DNA from: Polyporus tsugae
Lineage: Eukaryota; Basidiomycota; Agaricomycetes; Polyporales; Polyporaceae
Direction: 5' to 3'
Assembly (NCBI GenBank): GCA_024305745.1
Contig: JAHRBS010000009.1
Coordinates: forward strand, 992,001 to 1,056,000
DNA: 64,000 nt
In this document: in pieces, positions 36,978 to 48,418 of the stretch
Position numbering within the stretch: the first letter of the stretch is position 1
Layout: the number at the start of each line of letters is the position of its first letter
The notes under the pieces: model-generated
Databases searched by the model: none
What the model was told of the DNA's origin: nothing
Seen by the model: only the letters and a program-made list of their open reading frames with translations
Translations under genes and position numbers: made by a program

Positions 36978-39900
36978 TTAGATGTTGTCCTCTGGCCCGT
37001 CGTCGATGAGCTTCGCATAATCCTCGTAGCTCGCAAATGTAGGCAGCGAGCGCAGCTTCTTCCGGCGGTTCCTCTTCCCATCCTCCTCGTCCCGTTTCCT
37101 CTTCCCCTTCTGCTTCTCCTTCGGGCCAGACGAGATACCACCCCACTCGTCCTCGTCCTCGCCCTCTCCGCCATCTGAACCAGAACCATCCAAGTCAATG
37201 AGCTCCATCGGCACCTCGGCATCCAGAGAGAGCAAGTCCTCAGCATCAGAATCCTCTGCGAGACTCAAGTCCCCGCCATCCTCATCCTCGTCGCTTTGCT
37301 TGCCGTCTTGGCCGTCCTCATTCTCATCGCTGCCAGACGATTCGTCGAGGTCGGAGGGTACGCCATCACTCTCATCGTCGGTGATATCGTCATCTCGGAG
37401 TTCCGACGGCATCGTCGCTTTCATCGCCTATCAGAGCAGTTAGTGAGAGAGAGTAGACAGGGACCGGGTCGGTGAACGTACCGTCCAGATCTCTGCCTCC
37501 TCCGCATCGCTGTCATCTTCGCCCTCGTCCTCATCCTCTCCTTTGTCCTCGTCACTAGCATGAGCAGGCCCCTTAGCGACTCTCGCCAACTCGAACCCGC
37601 CGTTCTCACTCTCGCCTTCATCGCCGCTCTCTTCGACTGCCTCTCCACGATCGTCATCTTCTCCATCTTGGCTCTCTGCCTGGCTCGCGCCATCTTCGGA
37701 CCCCGACTCGTCGAGGTCGGAGCTCTCCTGCCCGCGCTTGTTCTTCCTCTTCCCTACTTTCTCTGCCTTCTTCTTATCTCGCACGTCCTTCCGCACGAAG
37801 TACGTGTGGAAGAACATTTGATCCACGGGGACGTCCTCCACCTTCCTCTTCCAGAACTTCTCGTCATTCACGGGCATGCCCAGTCCAACCTCGCCCTTAA
37901 CGAGAGTGACGCCATGCGCGGAGGAGGCGTTATCGAGGGACGGCTGCATGGCACTCTGCCCTTTCGGTTTCGGCTTCTTGGGGTTCTTGTAGATGAAGCG
38001 GTCGAGGAAGTGCGAAAGGGTGTTGAGCGAGAGGTCTGGCGAACCGGTGATCGGCGCAGAGGACAGGAGCTGGCGGGCGTGCAGGGAGATGGTGGGGTGA
38101 TAGTGATTCAGGAGGGGCACCTAATTGAACCAATGAATACGGGTCGACGCAAGGGGATAAGAAAGACCTACGAGCTCGTACATAGGCGAAGCGAAGGGGT
38201 GGGCGTATTGGGGATCACGTTTTCGGGCATCATAGCTCGGGGCGTCGGGGCTGGACGGGAGTTTTGGTTTCGAATGGCTTAATAGTTGTCTGAGCGTCGG
38301 GAGTGTGCTGAACAACTGATGGTGATGTTAGCACGAACAGCGTACGTACAGATCAGCTCTTGCGTACCTCGCCGAGCAAATACAAACCGCCAGCGACAAA
38401 CTCAACAGCACCGGCGGCACCCGCCCCGCTCGCAAGCATCTGCACGAATCGGCGAACGAAGGCCGCAACGCGCACGGAATCGTGGTCAGCCTTGAGGGCT
38501 TTGAACACCAAGTTGAGATACAGCGCTTGCTTGTTCGATACGCTGAGACGCGGATCAATGAGCGACGCGTAAAGCGTGCGATAGAACCGGTCGCGAATGG
38601 ACGTTGAAAATGCCGTTGACGACTGGGCGACAGGGGTCGACGCTTTTGAAGAAGATGCCGCAGGAACGGAGAGCGTGGTGGTGATTTGAAGGATCAGCGT
38701 CAGGGCTTGAAGGGAGATGTTGAAGGTGGAAGTGTGCGTGATACGGAAAAGGGTGTCAATGTGTTTCTGGAAACTAGACATGCATGTTAGAAGAATGCAA
38801 AGCGGAGCATGAACAACGACGTACACTGCAGAGCTTTCGCTACTCAGGTGCATTTGGGCGAACGGCAACGCGCGGTTAACACCAGTGAGAATTGCACCGA
38901 TGAACCGGGAAGACGAGTCCTCGACCTCGACGAAACCGGCCTCACCCTTGACCTCCTTCGCTCTGTACTTCTTGGTGTCCTTGACCTTGCCACCATCCTT
39001 CCCTTTTCCCTTCACGCGCTTTTCCTTCGCCTTCGCCTTCTCCTCGTTGTCGCTCCCGTCATCGTCGTCAGTTTTTGAGCCAAGAATCTCCTCGAACATC
39101 TCAAAGTAGGTGTCGACGAGCGTACGCGCGACAAGCCGATCCCCAGTGGAAGGCGTGAGTACGACCTGGTTCAATGTTACGGCCGAATAATACCAAGCAT
39201 GAGAGTTCCAACGGCCGTCCTTGTCACTGGACTTTTCTCTCGGCTTAGGTTTGCTCGTTGAGGGTCCTTCATCGGTAAAACGAATGTGGGTGTGTACGGC
39301 GTGGGTAGAAGGAGTTGCTTGGGCAGCGGTGGAGGCCGGAAGGCGGAAGACCAGGGCGCGGACTTCACGCACGATGACGGTTTTCATTGCCGGATGCGTT
39401 TGGAGGACTTGGAGCAGATGAAAGGATGCGCGAGAGCATACTGACTTCTCTGTGTCGCCCTATATGCAGTGTTATTAAGGCCGGAAAGCTAGAGGACGTT
39501 GGGGACTCACGAGTTTGTTGACAAGAAGGCGGAGAAGGTTTTGCTCTTGCTCGGGCTGCGAGCGAAGGAGGTTGGCGAGGAAGGCGAGAGTTTGAGTGCG
39601 GACGTAGTTGAGTGGGTCAAGAGAGAATGTCTCGAGGATCTGGAGGATGGAGAAGAAGTACTTCTTGAGCCAATCCTCGAAGTACCAGATGAGAAGGTGG
39701 GCATCCGTGACGTCTGGGTGGAGAAGCAGCTGGTCGCGAAAGTATCTGTAGAAGGATGTGGGAGGCAGGTAAAGATGCGAGGGGAGCTCATCAGTGCACG
39801 GCAAGTTTAAAGACGGAGAGAACGCACCGTAGTTTCCGACCGGGGCCTCCGCCGCCTACCCACCAATCAACCACACAACGGACAGCTTTTAGACCCTCGT

Positions 39901-40237
39901 CTCTTCCACCCTTGGCGCGGCCGCGCTGAGCCATAGAACGCAGGTTCTCGAGGGCAGCGGCATTATGGACGGGGCTGGCCTGGACGAGGAGAGTAAGCGC
40001 GCTGAGTCTGTCGGAGAGAGTGCCGGTGGAGAGGATGGTTTTGAGGAAGTGGGCATCGGACGCGTTTTGTGCGGCGGAAGAGGACGAGTATGTTTTTGCA
40101 TCAGTGGAAAGGAGGGAGGCAGCACGTTCAGTGAGGGAGGAAAGTTGGGAGGGGGACGGCTGTTTGAGGTCGACCTTCGGGGAGAGCGAGGGTACGGTCG
40201 TGAACCAAGACGGAGAAGGGGCGACGACGAAGCCCAT
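36978..40237 (-). CDS. MAK21: Ribosome biogenesis protein MAK21/NOC1 (CEBPZ)
   Basis: This nucleolar factor works with Noc2 in assembly and export of 60S pre-ribosomes. Seven exons on the minus strand (40237-39828, 39745-39511, 39459-38825, 38773-38368, 38315-38172, 38120-37482, 37427-36978) give 972 residues, close to yeast and human orthologues. The N-terminal half is helical with HEAT-like repeats (LIWYFEDWLKKYFFSILQIL, DPLNYVRTQTLAFLANLL, NSHAWYYSAVTLNQVV). The CBF/Mak21 domain is clear in DRFYRTLYASLIDPRL and KQALYLNLVFKALKAD, with YDARKRDPQYA after it. EKFWKRKVEDVPVDQMFFH and YFVRKDVRDKKKAEKV follow. The C-terminus is extremely acidic with Ser/Asp/Glu runs, then a basic KRKRDEEDGKRNRRKKL block, and ends in FASYEDYAKLIDD. 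It is divergent from CCT3. Confidence 0.95.
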
Positions 40238-40677
40238 TGTCCCGACGCTGGCCCAGGCAGACTGGCCGAGTCCAAGGCGCGAGCAAGTACTTAGCGCGAG
40301 TACTTAGTAGTCACCAGCTAACGGCCAGCTGAGGCCTGAGACCGCAAGGCCGGGCGAGCGCCGTGAGCGCCTGTCAAAATTCCTCGACTGGCGCTTCACC
40401 GGCGTCCTCGCGCAACCCCGGAACCGGCTCTGCCATGTCGGATACCCTTCTCGTTCGTTCTGATTCTGCAAATCCAGACTGTTCAGAGTCAAATTGTATT
40501 CAAATACGAGCTTAGGCCTATTTATAAAGTGCTCAGAGAAACGAAAAACTGGATTGACGCCTAGGCCATGACGAGCGCCTCGATTGCCATTTGTAGACAC
40601 GATCCTTGGGTCCAGGCTTGACGCAAAACCGTGCTTCCGACCACATTCCTCCTCTTTCACCTTTCCAACACGTAACC
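40238..40677. promoter_or_regulatory. Divergent promoter region of MAK21 and CCT3
   Basis: This 440 bp gap separates the start codons of two essential genes that point away from each other. Pairing of a ribosome-assembly gene with a chaperonin gene would fit shared growth control, but that is inference. A TATA-like element on the CCT3 side is listed separately. Confidence 0.55.
40523..40528 (+). promoter_or_regulatory. TATA-like element upstream of CCT3
   Basis: TATAAA occurs in the context TATTTATAAAGTG, 150 bases upstream of the CCT3 start codon and in its direction. Distance and orientation are plausible, but housekeeping genes often lack TATA boxes, so this may be chance. Confidence 0.3.
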
Positions 40678-42941
40678 ATGCAAGCAGGCGGACAGACCCC
40701 GGTGTTCGTAATGAGTATGTATGGTCCACTTTATTGAAGCACACTCCTCTCATCGTTCCTCCAAGACACTGCTCCGGAACGGCAGACCGGTCGGAAAGCT
40801 CAAATCTCAAACATCATGGCTGCCAAGGTTCGTCATCTTTTCATCCTCAGAATTTGTGCTATATGTCTCAACGGATCACCTCAAGACTGTCGCAGATGTC
40901 ATCAGGACATGTTTGGGACCAAAAGCCATGCTCAAAATGATTCTCGACCCAATGGGCGGTATTCTGTGCGTCCTCCTCGCCCTCCTACCATCCCCCGTTG
41001 CCTAAACACAGCTCAATGTTAGCCTAACGAACGACGGGAACGCAATCCTTCGTGAAATCGACGTTGCACACCCTGCAGCGAAGAACATGATCGAGCTGAG
41101 CAGGACACAAGATGAAGAGTGCGGAGACGGAACGACAAGTGTGATCATCCTTGGTGCGCCCTCCTCTCTCCTCTCGATATCACTTCACCTATATCCCATC
41201 TCCATCATGCAGCTGGGGAGATCCTCGCGCAATCGCTCTCACAACTCGAGCGGGACATCCATCCTGTCGTTATCATCTCCGCATACAACAAGGCCCTCAA
41301 GGAGGCCCTCGAGATCATCAAGCGCATATCGATTCCCATCGACGTCAATGACGACGAGCAGATGCTCGCGCTCATCAAGACCTCGATCGGGACCAAGTTC
41401 GTTATGCGTTGGTCTGACCTCATGTGTAAGCTCGCGCTCCAGGCGGTTCGTACCGTCGCTCAAGATGAGGGCGCGCTCAAGACGGTCGACATCAAGCGGT
41501 ACGCACGCGTCGAAAAGATCCCCGGGGGCGAGATTGAGCAGAGCCGCGTCTTGGACGGCATCATGCTCAACAAAGACATCACGCACCCCAAGATGCGCAG
41601 GCGGATCGTGAACCCGAGGATTGTCCTCCTGGACTGCCCGCTCGAGTACAAGAAGGGCGAATCACAGACCAACATCGAGATCTCCAAGGAGGCGGACTGG
41701 TCGAAGATCCTGGAGAACGAGGAGGAACAGATCCGACTCATGGTGGAGAAGATCCTTGAGTTCAAGCCCGACCTCGTCATCACAGAAAAGGGTATTTCAG
41801 GTGCGTTTCTCTGCAACTCAGGACACGGCGAGCCAGGCCCTTTCCGCAAGACCAGGAAATTTATGAGAATTGATCATATGACGGCTCCTTGCTCCTCTTT
41901 ATCGCCTGCATGTTTTACTAGAGACGATATGGGCACGTTCAGTAGTACAAACATTTCTCATCGATATCCTTGTAAAGCGTACAAGACCCTGCCTTTCATG
42001 TCACCCACATCTCGCACACTTTCTCAATGCTCATGTTGTCCCTCTTGCGCAGATTACGCTCAACACTTTCTCTGCAAGGCGAACATCTCGGCTCTCCGCC
42101 GGGTTCGGAAAACGGACAACAACCGCCTCGCGCGCGCAGTTGGCGCGACAATCGTTAACCGCGTTGAGGACCTGCGCGAATCCGACATCGGCACCAAGTG
42201 TGGGCTCTTCCACATCGAGAAGATGGGCGACGAGTATTTCTCGTTCCTCACCGGCTGCCAGGACCCCCAAGCGTGCACCGTCCTCCTCCGCGGGCCGTCC
42301 AAGGACATCCTCAACGAGATCGACCGTAACCTCGCGGACGCCATGTCCGTCGCGCGCAACGTCTTCTTCGACCCGACCCTCGCCCCTGGCGGAGGCGCGA
42401 CGGAGATGGCGATCAGTGTCGGGCTGCACGCGAAGGCGCGGACGGTGACGGGCGTCGAGGGCTGGCCGTTCCGCGCAGTCGCGGACGCGATGGAGGTCAT
42501 CCCCAGGACGCTCGTCCAGAACAGCGGAGGGAACGCGATCCGTGTCCTCACCGAGCTCCGCGTACGTTTCGCTTTGCGGGTGGCTCCAACTCACTGATTG
42601 ACTGGTTGAATAACGGTCTATCTACTCACAGGCGAAGCACGCGAACGGCGAACACTCGTGGGGTATCAACGGTGACACGGGCAAGATCGTCGACATGAAG
42701 GAGTATGGCCTGTACGAGTCAGCGAGCGTGAAGGTGCGCTCCACACTCCTGTTCCCGTATGATGTGGCTAATGCGCGGGTACGACACACAGGTTCAGACA
42801 CTCAAGACCGCGATTGAGGCGTCGCGGGTGCTGCTTCGTGTCGATGATGTTGTGAAGGCGACGCGGAAGGACAAGGAGCAGGGTGGTGGTGGTGGTGGTG
42901 GTGGTGGCGGCGCCCCCCCGGAGGAGATGGTGGAGGGTTGA
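40678..42941 (+). CDS. CCT3: Chaperonin TCP-1 complex subunit gamma (CCT3)
   Basis: This is a subunit of the cytosolic TRiC/CCT ring, which folds actin and tubulin with ATP. Eight exons (40678-40714, 40766-40827, 40886-40965, 41023-41153, 41213-41800, 42053-42561, 42632-42733, 42792-42941) give 552 residues, as expected. The ATP-site motifs are LGPKAMLKMILDPMGG, LTNDGNAILREIDVAHPAA and GDGTTSVIILAGE near the N-terminus, and the APGGGATEM motif later. The gamma-specific Cys-containing stretches KANISALRRVRKTDNNR and HSWGINGDTGKIVDM are present. The C-terminal tail is a run of ten Gly encoded by a GGT microsatellite, ending APPEEMVEG. The intron 41801-42052 is 252 bp, several times its neighbours, although the protein is continuous across it. 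Confidence 0.97.
42882..42905 (+). repeat. (GGT)8 microsatellite inside CCT3
   Basis: Eight perfect GGT units in frame, followed by GGC, encode the poly-glycine segment near the CCT3 C-terminus. Flexible Gly-rich tails point into the chaperonin cavity in group II chaperonins, so length variation here could be tolerated. Confidence 0.9.
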
Positions 42942-43600
42942 GGGTGTGAGGGCTGGAAGGCTCAGGTGTCGGCCGAGCAGCAGCAATCTAAAACTTGTGT
43001 AATATGACCACTTCATTAGAGCTCCTGACATTACTTTTACACGATACGATGCTGATGATGTGAGACGTAGGGCATTGCTATGTGTGGGGTGCGAACTGCC
43101 GCTGCCGTGAGGTGTGAGCCACGATGTCTTCGGGGGACTGTAACCAGGGGGTGGCGCCCATGCTTCAAGGCAATTGAGCTGACACACTCGTGACAAACAC
43201 TGGAGTCTCACAGCCCCCTTAAGTGGTGGTTGCCAGCTGGAAGAAAGAGCGATGTAGTGGGTGGTGTGGCAAGTGCGGTCACAAGCGTACGTATGTAGTC
43301 TGTCTGAAAACAGTATCCGAGACGCTCACTGCCTGCGGCCGCCACTGGCATGCAACTAGTTAAGAGATACTTGGGCGTCGATCCTATCCTTCGCTTTCTC
43401 CGTTCCCGCGTACACAGATTCGTTGGTTCTAGGAACCCGGGATTCCCGTTGACGTTAGAGCACCGGTTGAGGTCTTCATCTGGGAGGGCGAGCAGTTGCC
43501 AGTGGGTGTAAGTAGGAGGGGCTTGGCCACGGCGCGGGCCACCCCTGCGGAACATGAAGCAATTCTATACACATCAGATACAAAGACCAAACCAGAGTAA
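42942..43600. other. Convergent 3' intergenic region
   Basis: This 659 bp gap lies between the ends of CCT3 and CLF1. It is taken to hold both 3' UTRs. I see no reading frame with support, no RNA gene and no repeat. Confidence 0.55.
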
Positions 43601-46425
43601 CTACTGATCATCGCCATCGCCGTTCGAGCTTGCAACATCACTACTGCCATCGTGGTCCCGCGCGTTGTCTTTCCCACCTCTCTCGGTCTCACCTCTCGAC
43701 CCGGAGGACGAGGCAGCCGCGGCGGCCATGAAACCAGATAGCGGAGCCGCAGACGAGCCACCGCCAGCTTTTCCCTGTGCAGCTTTCCACGCGTGCGCCA
43801 TCTGAAGGAACTTGAATGATGTGGGGTTCGACTCCCGCTCGTCGTCCGCGAAGACGATGTCCCAATCTAACAATGCCCAAACCAGTATCAGTGGAACCAT
43901 CGAAAAAAAACGGAAAGCCTGTGAGCACGTACCTTCGACCGTTTGTCCCGTCTCCTTGTCAACGGTCCTACGCTTGCTGGTAATCGGCATCATACCCTGG
44001 ACCTTCACGACGTCCTCGGTCGAGCCGTACTTCTCCTCAAATGTCTTCCATATCTCGAGCAAAACGACCCGCTTCAACCCCACGCATGTATGAGTAACCA
44101 GCGTAGGCCATTGAACAAGTCAGGTACGCACCTCGTGTTTCAACCCCTTGCCCTTGAGATCTTTATAGGCACGCTCAAACACTTGCCTAGCGCGCACGGG
44201 GTCGCCTTCGACCATTGGGATTTCGTCCTCCTCGTCCTCCTCGGCTTCCTCGCGCAGGGCCCGTGAAATCGGGATAGGCTCCGCCTCAAATGTTGCGTAC
44301 GAGATCCAAACCTTGACGTGTCCGCTAAGCTGCACAAGACGTTCGTAGATGTCGCGAGCCTTTTCACGTTCGCCCTCCTCCGTTTCAAAGTCGACGTATG
44401 CTTTCCAGAGGAGTTCGGGCATGGAGAGGGCCGTTTGCGACACCCCGAGCTCAAAGATCGCGCGGACACGAGAAAAATCCGCGAGTTGGGTCTCCAGCTC
44501 AGCATACTTGATCCAAGCAGCTGAATTCGTGGGGTCGAACTGTGCATACATGTTAGAAACAACGAAGACAATAGTGAGCGCCATGCATTTACCTCGATAT
44601 ACTTTTCGTACAGAGTTCGCACGCGATCGAATTCACGGAGCTGGACCAACAAGTCAGCATTCTGCACGCCAGACGCGTTGTTCAAGCCACGCACGTCAAA
44701 CTCGAGCTGGATGTAACCTTTAAAGAGCGCCTCCTTCGGGCACATCCCAATGGCCGTGCCCAAGATCTTCCGCGCGGCAGGGAGTTGTAGTTGCCGGACC
44801 TCGAAACGTGCAAACATGATCCACAGCTTCGCGAATGTGAACTGTTTGTGCGGTACGACCCGGATGGCTGTCTCGTAGATCTGTCGGGCACGTTCTTGTT
44901 CCTGTCATGGCAATGTCAGGAATCAGTAGGACGTCAGCAAGCAGACAGGCATACCTTGGTCTCTGTCTCCTCAAACAGAGCATAAAACAACCATAAGAAT
45001 ATATACCTCCGCCAATGTCGCTTTTCACCCCCTGGCGGCACTTGAGCGACCGCCCTCTCGTACACCTCCCGAACTCGGTTCGTCGCCCGCTCTTCCTCTT
45101 CAGAGGTCGCCCCTTCCTCCCGTACATCCCGCAACGCACCCTCCTCTAGACGGGCGTAATCGAACCACACGTCGTAGTTTCGGCCATCGTGCTGGAGCTC
45201 CTCCTCGTATTGTATGCGCCGTTTACCGAGCACCGTCGACTCAAGTGTGGTCCGCGTGCCATGCTGCTTCTCGAACTTGGTGTATGCTGCGTACAGAGCA
45301 GCAGATTTTGAACGGGGCAAGCGGGACAGAGCAAACTGCAGGGCAAACGAAATCGTTCGCACTGGGGCTGTTACACCGACGACGACAAGACACGCACCTT
45401 GTAGATCACTCTCGCCCGCTCGTACTCCTTCAACCTCGTTTCCATCTTCGCGAACGCGTTGAAGACCGCTTGGGCCTTCTCGATCTGCTCCTCGTCATCC
45501 CCGAAGAACTCGAGGGCAGTCTGGAAGACCTCCCTCGCCTTGTCCAGTTTTCCCCTCTCCTCCTCGAACTTGCCCCACTTGACCCACACTCTCGATTCTG
45601 GCCTGACGGCGACCCATCGCTCGTAGATGGTGCTCGCTCTGTCGAACTCCTCGTACCGCTGTTCCAGCTTGATGTACGCCTGCCATGCCTTGTCGTCGGG
45701 CTCCCATTGCATCCATCGCTCGAAGACCTGGCGGGCACCGGGAACGTTCTGGAGGAGCTCCTCGAGGTAGACGTACTTGTACCAGAGCTGGTCTATGCGG
45801 GGGAGGAGGGTGACGGCGCGGTCAAAGAGGTTGCGGGCGTGCTGGACGTTGCGGCCCTTGAGCTCCATCTCGGTGTAGGAGAGCCATAGCTGGACGCTGC
45901 GTGGATCGACGTCGAGGGCCCGCTCGAAGATGGAGCGCGAACGAGCGTATTCGCCCTGACTGGCCTGTCGTACGGTGTAAACGAGTATCTATACGCAGCG
46001 ACGGGCGAAAGAGCGTACCTCCCAGTTGGCGTATTGCAGCCATTCTTTACTGTACCAGAATGTGAGCAGGGGATGGACGCAAAGAGGGAAGGCACATACA
46101 TGCTTGAGCGGGTCTGTCGGATGCGCTTCTCGAACTCCTCGCGTTTCCTGCCGCGGTACTCGTGGAGCTCTTCGAAGTCTTCGACGCGCTGCTTGGGTGC
46201 ACGGAACTGCGACTCCTGACGCTCTTGTGCCTACAGTGCCCTATATGAGCTGAACTGTGGCAGGAGAGGAACTTGAAAGATTGGGGCGTACATCGCGGAG
46301 AAGTTGCTCAGCAGTGACCTGGATGGCCGCTGGGGCCCTGTTTTTGATTCTGGGTGTAGAGTGTGGGCAATAGAGCATGACGGTGCGGTCTGGAGGACAT
46401 ACCTTGGTGCCCTTCCGTCCTGCAT
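43601..46425 (-). CDS. CLF1: Splicing factor CLF1 (crooked neck-like, HAT repeats)
   Basis: This scaffold of the Prp19-associated spliceosome complex is built from HAT helix-pair repeats. Eleven exons on the minus strand (46425-46403, 46349-46292, 46230-46100, 46049-46019, 45964-45398, 45335-44955, 44901-44695, 44640-44593, 44539-44132, 44071-43933, 43866-43601) give 752 residues. The N-terminus reads [18 protein letters not shown], then [15 protein letters not shown], as in other Clf1 proteins. HAT motifs include [40 protein letters not shown] and [20 protein letters not shown]. The end of the conserved part is [11 protein letters not shown] Gly/Ser-rich tail follows. The 54 bp segment 44641-44694 is stop-free and in phase but interrupts the conserved [16 protein letters not shown], so I treat it as an intron. 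It is divergent from ARG3. Confidence 0.95.
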
Positions 46426-46815
46426 GGCGAAGGAGAATGGGGAGGAGCGAGGACTGTGGCAAGCTTGAGTGGCGGTCTGGATGAATGAGGACGACTGAGG
46501 ATTGGGCCGAGGGTTAGGGTTCCACTGCCAGGACGCTCTTGACTCGGTCACTCGAGACTGAGCTGAGTCTCGCCGAGTCGCCTTGACTTGTTCTGTCACT
46601 GTCCTTGGTGGTATCTTGCCTGCGCAGACTGTGTCTCTCCAGTTGAACGTCGAGGCCTGCCTGACCAGAGTCCTCTTCTCTGACTTCTGCTTGCTTTCTG
46701 CTCAGGGATAGTCAGCAAACCAGCCCTAGTAGTCCTCACTCGCTCTCGCCTCCTTTCCATCTTCAATATAGCTCACAACCTACACTTATAGTCCCACCCT
46801 CCAAAAGCTAACAAG
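46426..46815. promoter_or_regulatory. Divergent promoter region of CLF1 and ARG3
   Basis: Start codons of the two genes are 390 bp apart. The ARG3 side ends in a CT-rich tract and CAAGATGG-type start context. No GCN4-like TGACTCA site was found. TGACTCGGTCACTCGAGACTGAG near 46540 has loosely related half-sites only. Confidence 0.5.
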
Positions 46816-48114
46816 ATGGCCGCAGTGACCCGCAATGTTCCCCATCTCATGACCCTCGCCGACCTCAGCCCACAGCAAATTCAGCGAATCGTCGCCCATT
46901 CCTTCCACCTCAAGCGCATCTCTACCCCATGGCTCGCACCCCAAGGCCGCCTCGAGAACGGCAAGCTGTCCACCTCAAAGCTGCGCATGCCTTCCCAGTC
47001 TCTGTTTAACAAGTCCATTGCCCTCCTCTTCTCAAAACGGAGTACCCGCACCCGTGTCTCGGCCGAGACAGCTGCCACTCTCCTTGGAGGACAGGCCGTT
47101 TTCCTCAGTAGGGACGACATTCAGATTGGTGTCAACGAAAGCGTCCGGGATTCCGCCCGCGTCATTGGAGGAATGACTCAAGGCATCTTTGCTCGCGTCG
47201 GAGCACACGAGGAGATCGAGGTTTGTGTCCGCCTTGCTCGTGTTCGCACATTCGGATGCCTCACCACTCTTATTGCGTAGGAACTCGCGCGGTACTCACC
47301 AGTGCCTGTCCTGAACGCTCTCTCCTCCCTCTGGCACCCCACGCAGGTGCTTGCGGATCTGCTCACTCTGCAGGAACACGCACACTTGTTTGGCTCAAGG
47401 CCCGGGTCGAGTGATGACGCGGAGCCGAAAAAGTACAAGCAGCTGGATGAGCTCCGTCCGTTGACGATCGCGTATGTGGGCGATTGTGCGAACGTGCTCA
47501 ACGATATGCTCGTCACGTACCCGCGATTGGGTCACAAAATGCGCGTCGGGGCACCCGAGAGTGCCAAGTACCGTCCGCCGAAGGCGGTCTGGGACCGGGT
47601 GGTTGAGCTCGGATGCGACAAGGGCATCTTCATGACTGCAGATCCTCAAGAGGCGGTTCACGGAGCGGACGTGGTGGTGACGGATACGTGGATATCGATG
47701 GGCCAAGAAGCGGAGAAGGAGGAGCGGCTGAAGGATTTCCAAGGATATCAAGTGACGGAGGAGCTATGCAAAGCGGGTGGCGCGAACCCGAATTGGAAGT
47801 TTATGCACTGTCTGCCTCGGAAGCAGGAGGAAGTCGACGACGAGGTGCGCACGAAATGCGGCCTGACCTCTGTCGGGTAGGCGAGAGAGATAGGCTAACG
47901 TTTTGGATTTGAACGGCAGGTGTTCTACGGGCCGCGTTCGCTGGTGTTCCCAGAGTCGGACAACCGGAAATGGACGATCATGGCAGTTTTTGAGTAAGTT
48001 GGGGTGGATTTGCTCGCATGGGCCGGATATGAGGAGAGCTGATCACGAACATGGAACAGTCTGTTGTTCGGGAAGTGGGACTTGACGGGCCCGAAAGCGA
48101 AGGGGAAGGCGTGA
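46816..48114 (+). CDS. ARG3: Ornithine carbamoyltransferase
   Basis: The enzyme makes citrulline from ornithine and carbamoyl phosphate in arginine synthesis. Four exons (46816-47220, 47281-47844, 47920-47993, 48060-48114) give 365 residues. Carbamoyl-phosphate motifs are STRTR at 76-80 and HPTQ at 154-157. Ornithine-site motifs include the [11 protein letters not shown] region and HCLPR at 311-315. The end [17 protein letters not shown] is usual. The N-terminus [20 protein letters not shown] starts almost directly with the domain. No Arg-rich amphipathic presequence is obvious, so cytosolic location as in budding yeast is possible, although many filamentous fungi have a mitochondrial enzyme. 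The start ATG has a good context (AAGATGGCC). Confidence 0.96.
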
Positions 48115-48418
48115 ACGTCGGAGAAAGAGAGGGGACGTTGTGCGGGCAGGGCAAATTGAAGAGATGGCGGAGGAGACGGCGAGGATGGTTCGGATAGATA
48201 CGGGACTGGGGCGTATTCTAGCGTGATCTACGGAGTAATTGCTGGCGAGAGACGATCGCTGGCTAAGAGAGATCGTCGGGCTGGAAGAGGCCAGTGGCTG
48301 CGCGGGATATGTATGGGTACTGTATGGGATGTCGCTTGGGGCTCGCAGTCGCAGTCGCAGTCGCAGTCGCAGTCGCAGTCGGTGGAGGCAGTCTCGGGAC
48401 CCGGCCCGGAGGCGACGG
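48115..48418. other. Intergenic and leader between ARG3 and GSY1
   Basis: This tandem gap of 304 bp holds the ARG3 3' UTR and the GSY1 leader. It contains a perfect hexanucleotide tract, listed separately. The frame of GSY1 stays open back through the tract to 48239, so an earlier start at a non-ATG codon cannot be excluded from sequence alone. Confidence 0.55.
48345..48380 (+). repeat. Six perfect GCAGTC units before GSY1
   Basis: A 36-base hexanucleotide array lies 38 bases before the chosen GSY1 start codon. In the GSY1 frame it would encode alternating Ser-Arg. It is probably 5' leader. It is too short and regular to be a CRISPR array. Confidence 0.9.

Noticed and set aside
48345..48380. 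Short regular repeat as a CRISPR-like array
   Set aside because: Units are six bases with no spacers, in a eukaryotic genome. It is a microsatellite.
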